Below, in pieces: positions 5,226 to 5,826 of a stretch of DNA of 5,826 nucleotides. Position 1 is the stretch's first letter, and each line of letters starts with the position of its first letter. Under the pieces are notes generated by a model. The model was given only the letters and a program-made list of their open reading frames with translations, searched no databases and was not told the DNA's origin. A program made the position numbers and the translations under genes. This DNA is from Clostridiaceae bacterium UBA6110 (lineage in GTDB: Bacteria > Bacillota > Clostridia > Clostridiales > Clostridiaceae): NCBI GenBank assembly GCA_002428415.1, contig DIWI01000004.1:40053-45878 (forward strand). Reading direction: 5' to 3'.

Positions 5226-5616
5226 ATGTCTAAAATAAACTATGGACGAGGATATGTCTATTCAATCCAATATCATTTGGTCTGGTGCGTAAAGTACCGT
5301 CATGATATCCAGATTGGACAAATGTTAAGAAATTGTTAAATCAGATTGTTTCAGATGAATATGTGTATATCCTGGAGATTAGAACGCATAATGACTATAA
5401 CCCCAGCTTCTTGAATGAAAACTTCAGCACTATATCCCAATCGTTATACAAGCGTTCAAAGGAGTATCTGCAGGATTTTTATCCGAGAGGCATCCTGATT
5501 TGAAGAATCGGTTATGGGGTGGTCATTTGTGGAATCCCAGCTACTTTGTCGCAACTGTGAGTGAAAATACCGAGGAGCAAATCTGTCAGTACATAGAGAA
5601 TCAGAAGAAGAAATGA
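5226..5616 (+). pseudogene. tnpA: IS200/IS605 Y1 transposase, frameshifted and inactive
   Basis: Three successive frames together rebuild one TnpA of about 130 residues, the normal family length. The first (from ATG 5226) reads GRGYVYSIQYHLVWCVKYRH and is lost near 5312-5323. The second (from about 5324) reads VKKLLNQIVSDEYVYILEI and ends near 5425. The third (from CAC at 5428) reads HYIPIVIQAFKGVSA, then LKNRLWGGHLWNPSYFVATV and QYIENQKKK before TGA 5614-5616. Both shifts fit single-base deletions. Beyond the shifts, the HUH segment (normally DHxHLL) reads DYNPSFL at the aligned place, so both metal-binding histidines are gone, whereas the tyrosine of QYIENQ, the nucleophile position, is kept. 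The protein would normally cut and join single-stranded ends. This copy cannot transpose by itself; mobilisation in trans by a related TnpA remains possible. Confidence 0.85.
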
Positions 5617-5640
5617 GACAATGGAAGTTTGGAAATTGGT

Positions 5641-5649
5641 GGAGGTGAT
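5641..5649 (+). promoter_or_regulatory. Shine-Dalgarno of tnpB
   Basis: GGAGGTGAT is a near-complete anti-16S match and lies 4 bases before TTG 5654. It favours that start over the in-frame ATG 5621, which would place this site inside the coding region. Confidence 0.6.
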
Positions 5650-5653
5650 TGCA

Positions 5654-5826
5654 TTGCTTAAACATAAGGCCTATGAATACCGCATCTATCCGAATAAGGA
5701 ACAGGAAATACTGATTGCCAGGACAATCGGTTGTTCAAGGTTCGTATACAACCATTTCCGGGAGATGTGGGACAAGGAATATGAGGAGACTGGCAAGGGG
5801 CTGACTTATTTCGCATGCTCCAAACT
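5654..5826 (+). CDS. tnpB: TnpB (OrfB) RNA-guided nuclease of the IS200/IS605 element, N-terminal fragment
   Basis: The gene runs off the right edge after 57 codons, all open. The start LKHKAYEYRIYPNKEQE followed by TIGCSRFVYNHF and a YFACSK stretch is the standard TnpB N-terminal helix-turn-helix-like region (K-x-Y-x-x-R-I-Y-P-x-x-x-Q and G-x-x-R-x-V-Y-N). TnpB proteins are about 370-400 residues; the RuvC-like D-E-D residues and the zinc finger lie outside the window, so activity cannot be judged. TnpB is a nuclease guided by an omega-RNA from the element's right end and cuts next to the TAM, helping the element persist. A TTG start at 5654 is preferred because GGAGGTGAT (5641-5649) is 4 bases upstream. 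ATG 5621 and GTG 5645 are also in frame, but the ATG lacks a ribosome site. It begins 37 bases after the tnpA remnant. Confidence 0.85.
   Translation, partial: MLKHKAYEYRIYPNKEQEILIARTIGCSRFVYNHFREMWDKEYEETGKGLTYFACSK

Larger units (their letters stand above)
5063..5826 (+). mobile_element. IS200/IS605-family element (ISDra2-like), left part
   Basis: The element is recognised from a broken Y1-transposase gene (tnpA) followed 37 bases later by the start of tnpB, in the order and spacing usual for this family, preceded by a structured left end. TTGAT at 5058-5062 precedes it. TTGAT is the known target/TAM of ISDra2, whose TnpA shares the RGYVY-x-x-x-YHL-x-WCVKYRH signature seen here. The exact left boundary after TTGAT is inference. 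These elements move as single strands and make no target duplication or terminal inverted repeats. The right end and any omega-RNA lie beyond the window. Confidence 0.75.

Overview
The window looks like a chromosomal segment of an anaerobic Gram-positive bacterium, most likely a member of the Clostridia (Bacillota). This is an inference from several signs: strong Shine-Dalgarno sequences such as GGGAGGTGA and GGAGGTGAT, frequent AGA/AGG and ATA codons, compact U-tailed terminators, and the gene types present (an FdrA-type start, a PEP/pyruvate-binding protein of the anaerobe type, an IS200/IS605 element). No rRNA or other firm taxonomic marker is present.

Left block (1-1562). The first 74 bases hold the start of a leftward gene whose N-terminus matches FdrA, the acyl-CoA-synthetase-like protein of allantoin/oxamate-type catabolism. 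A 240-base divergent control region separates it from two rightward, overlapping TetR-family regulators (315-905 and 905-1498). That region carries a consensus -35 for the fdrA-like gene, a cluster of ACTT half-sites over its likely start point, and a second inverted repeat nearer the TetR genes. The simplest reading is that one or both regulators control the divergent gene and themselves. A 9-bp hairpin terminator follows the pair.

Middle block (1579-5061, all leftward). A large gene near position 5000 encodes an 849-residue protein. It has a KaiC/RecA-like N-terminal domain that has lost its Walker A lysine, then a PEP synthase-type ATP-grasp (PPDK N-terminal) domain, then a conserved C-terminal domain in place of the usual phosphohistidine domain. 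Its promoter has a perfect 10+3+10 bp palindrome between -10 and -35. Downstream, after 95 bases with their own promoter-like elements, lies a YcdX-type PHP-domain phosphoesterase with a full set of metal ligands. It is closed by a GAAA-loop, T7-tailed terminator that faces the TetR terminator.

Right block (5063-5826). This is the left part of an ISDra2-like IS200/IS605 element inserted next to the -35 of the large gene, just after a TTGAT pentamer. It has a 16-bp imperfect end hairpin, further small hairpins, and a 24-bp imperfect hairpin that buries the tnpA ribosome-binding site. The tnpA gene is broken by two single-base shifts and lacks the HUH histidines. It is followed by the open start of tnpB, which runs off the window. 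The right end of the element is not in view.

I see no clear new multi-gene system here. The least-understood items are the degenerate-KaiC/ATP-grasp protein with its palindromic promoter, and the tandem TetR pair divergent from the fdrA-like gene.
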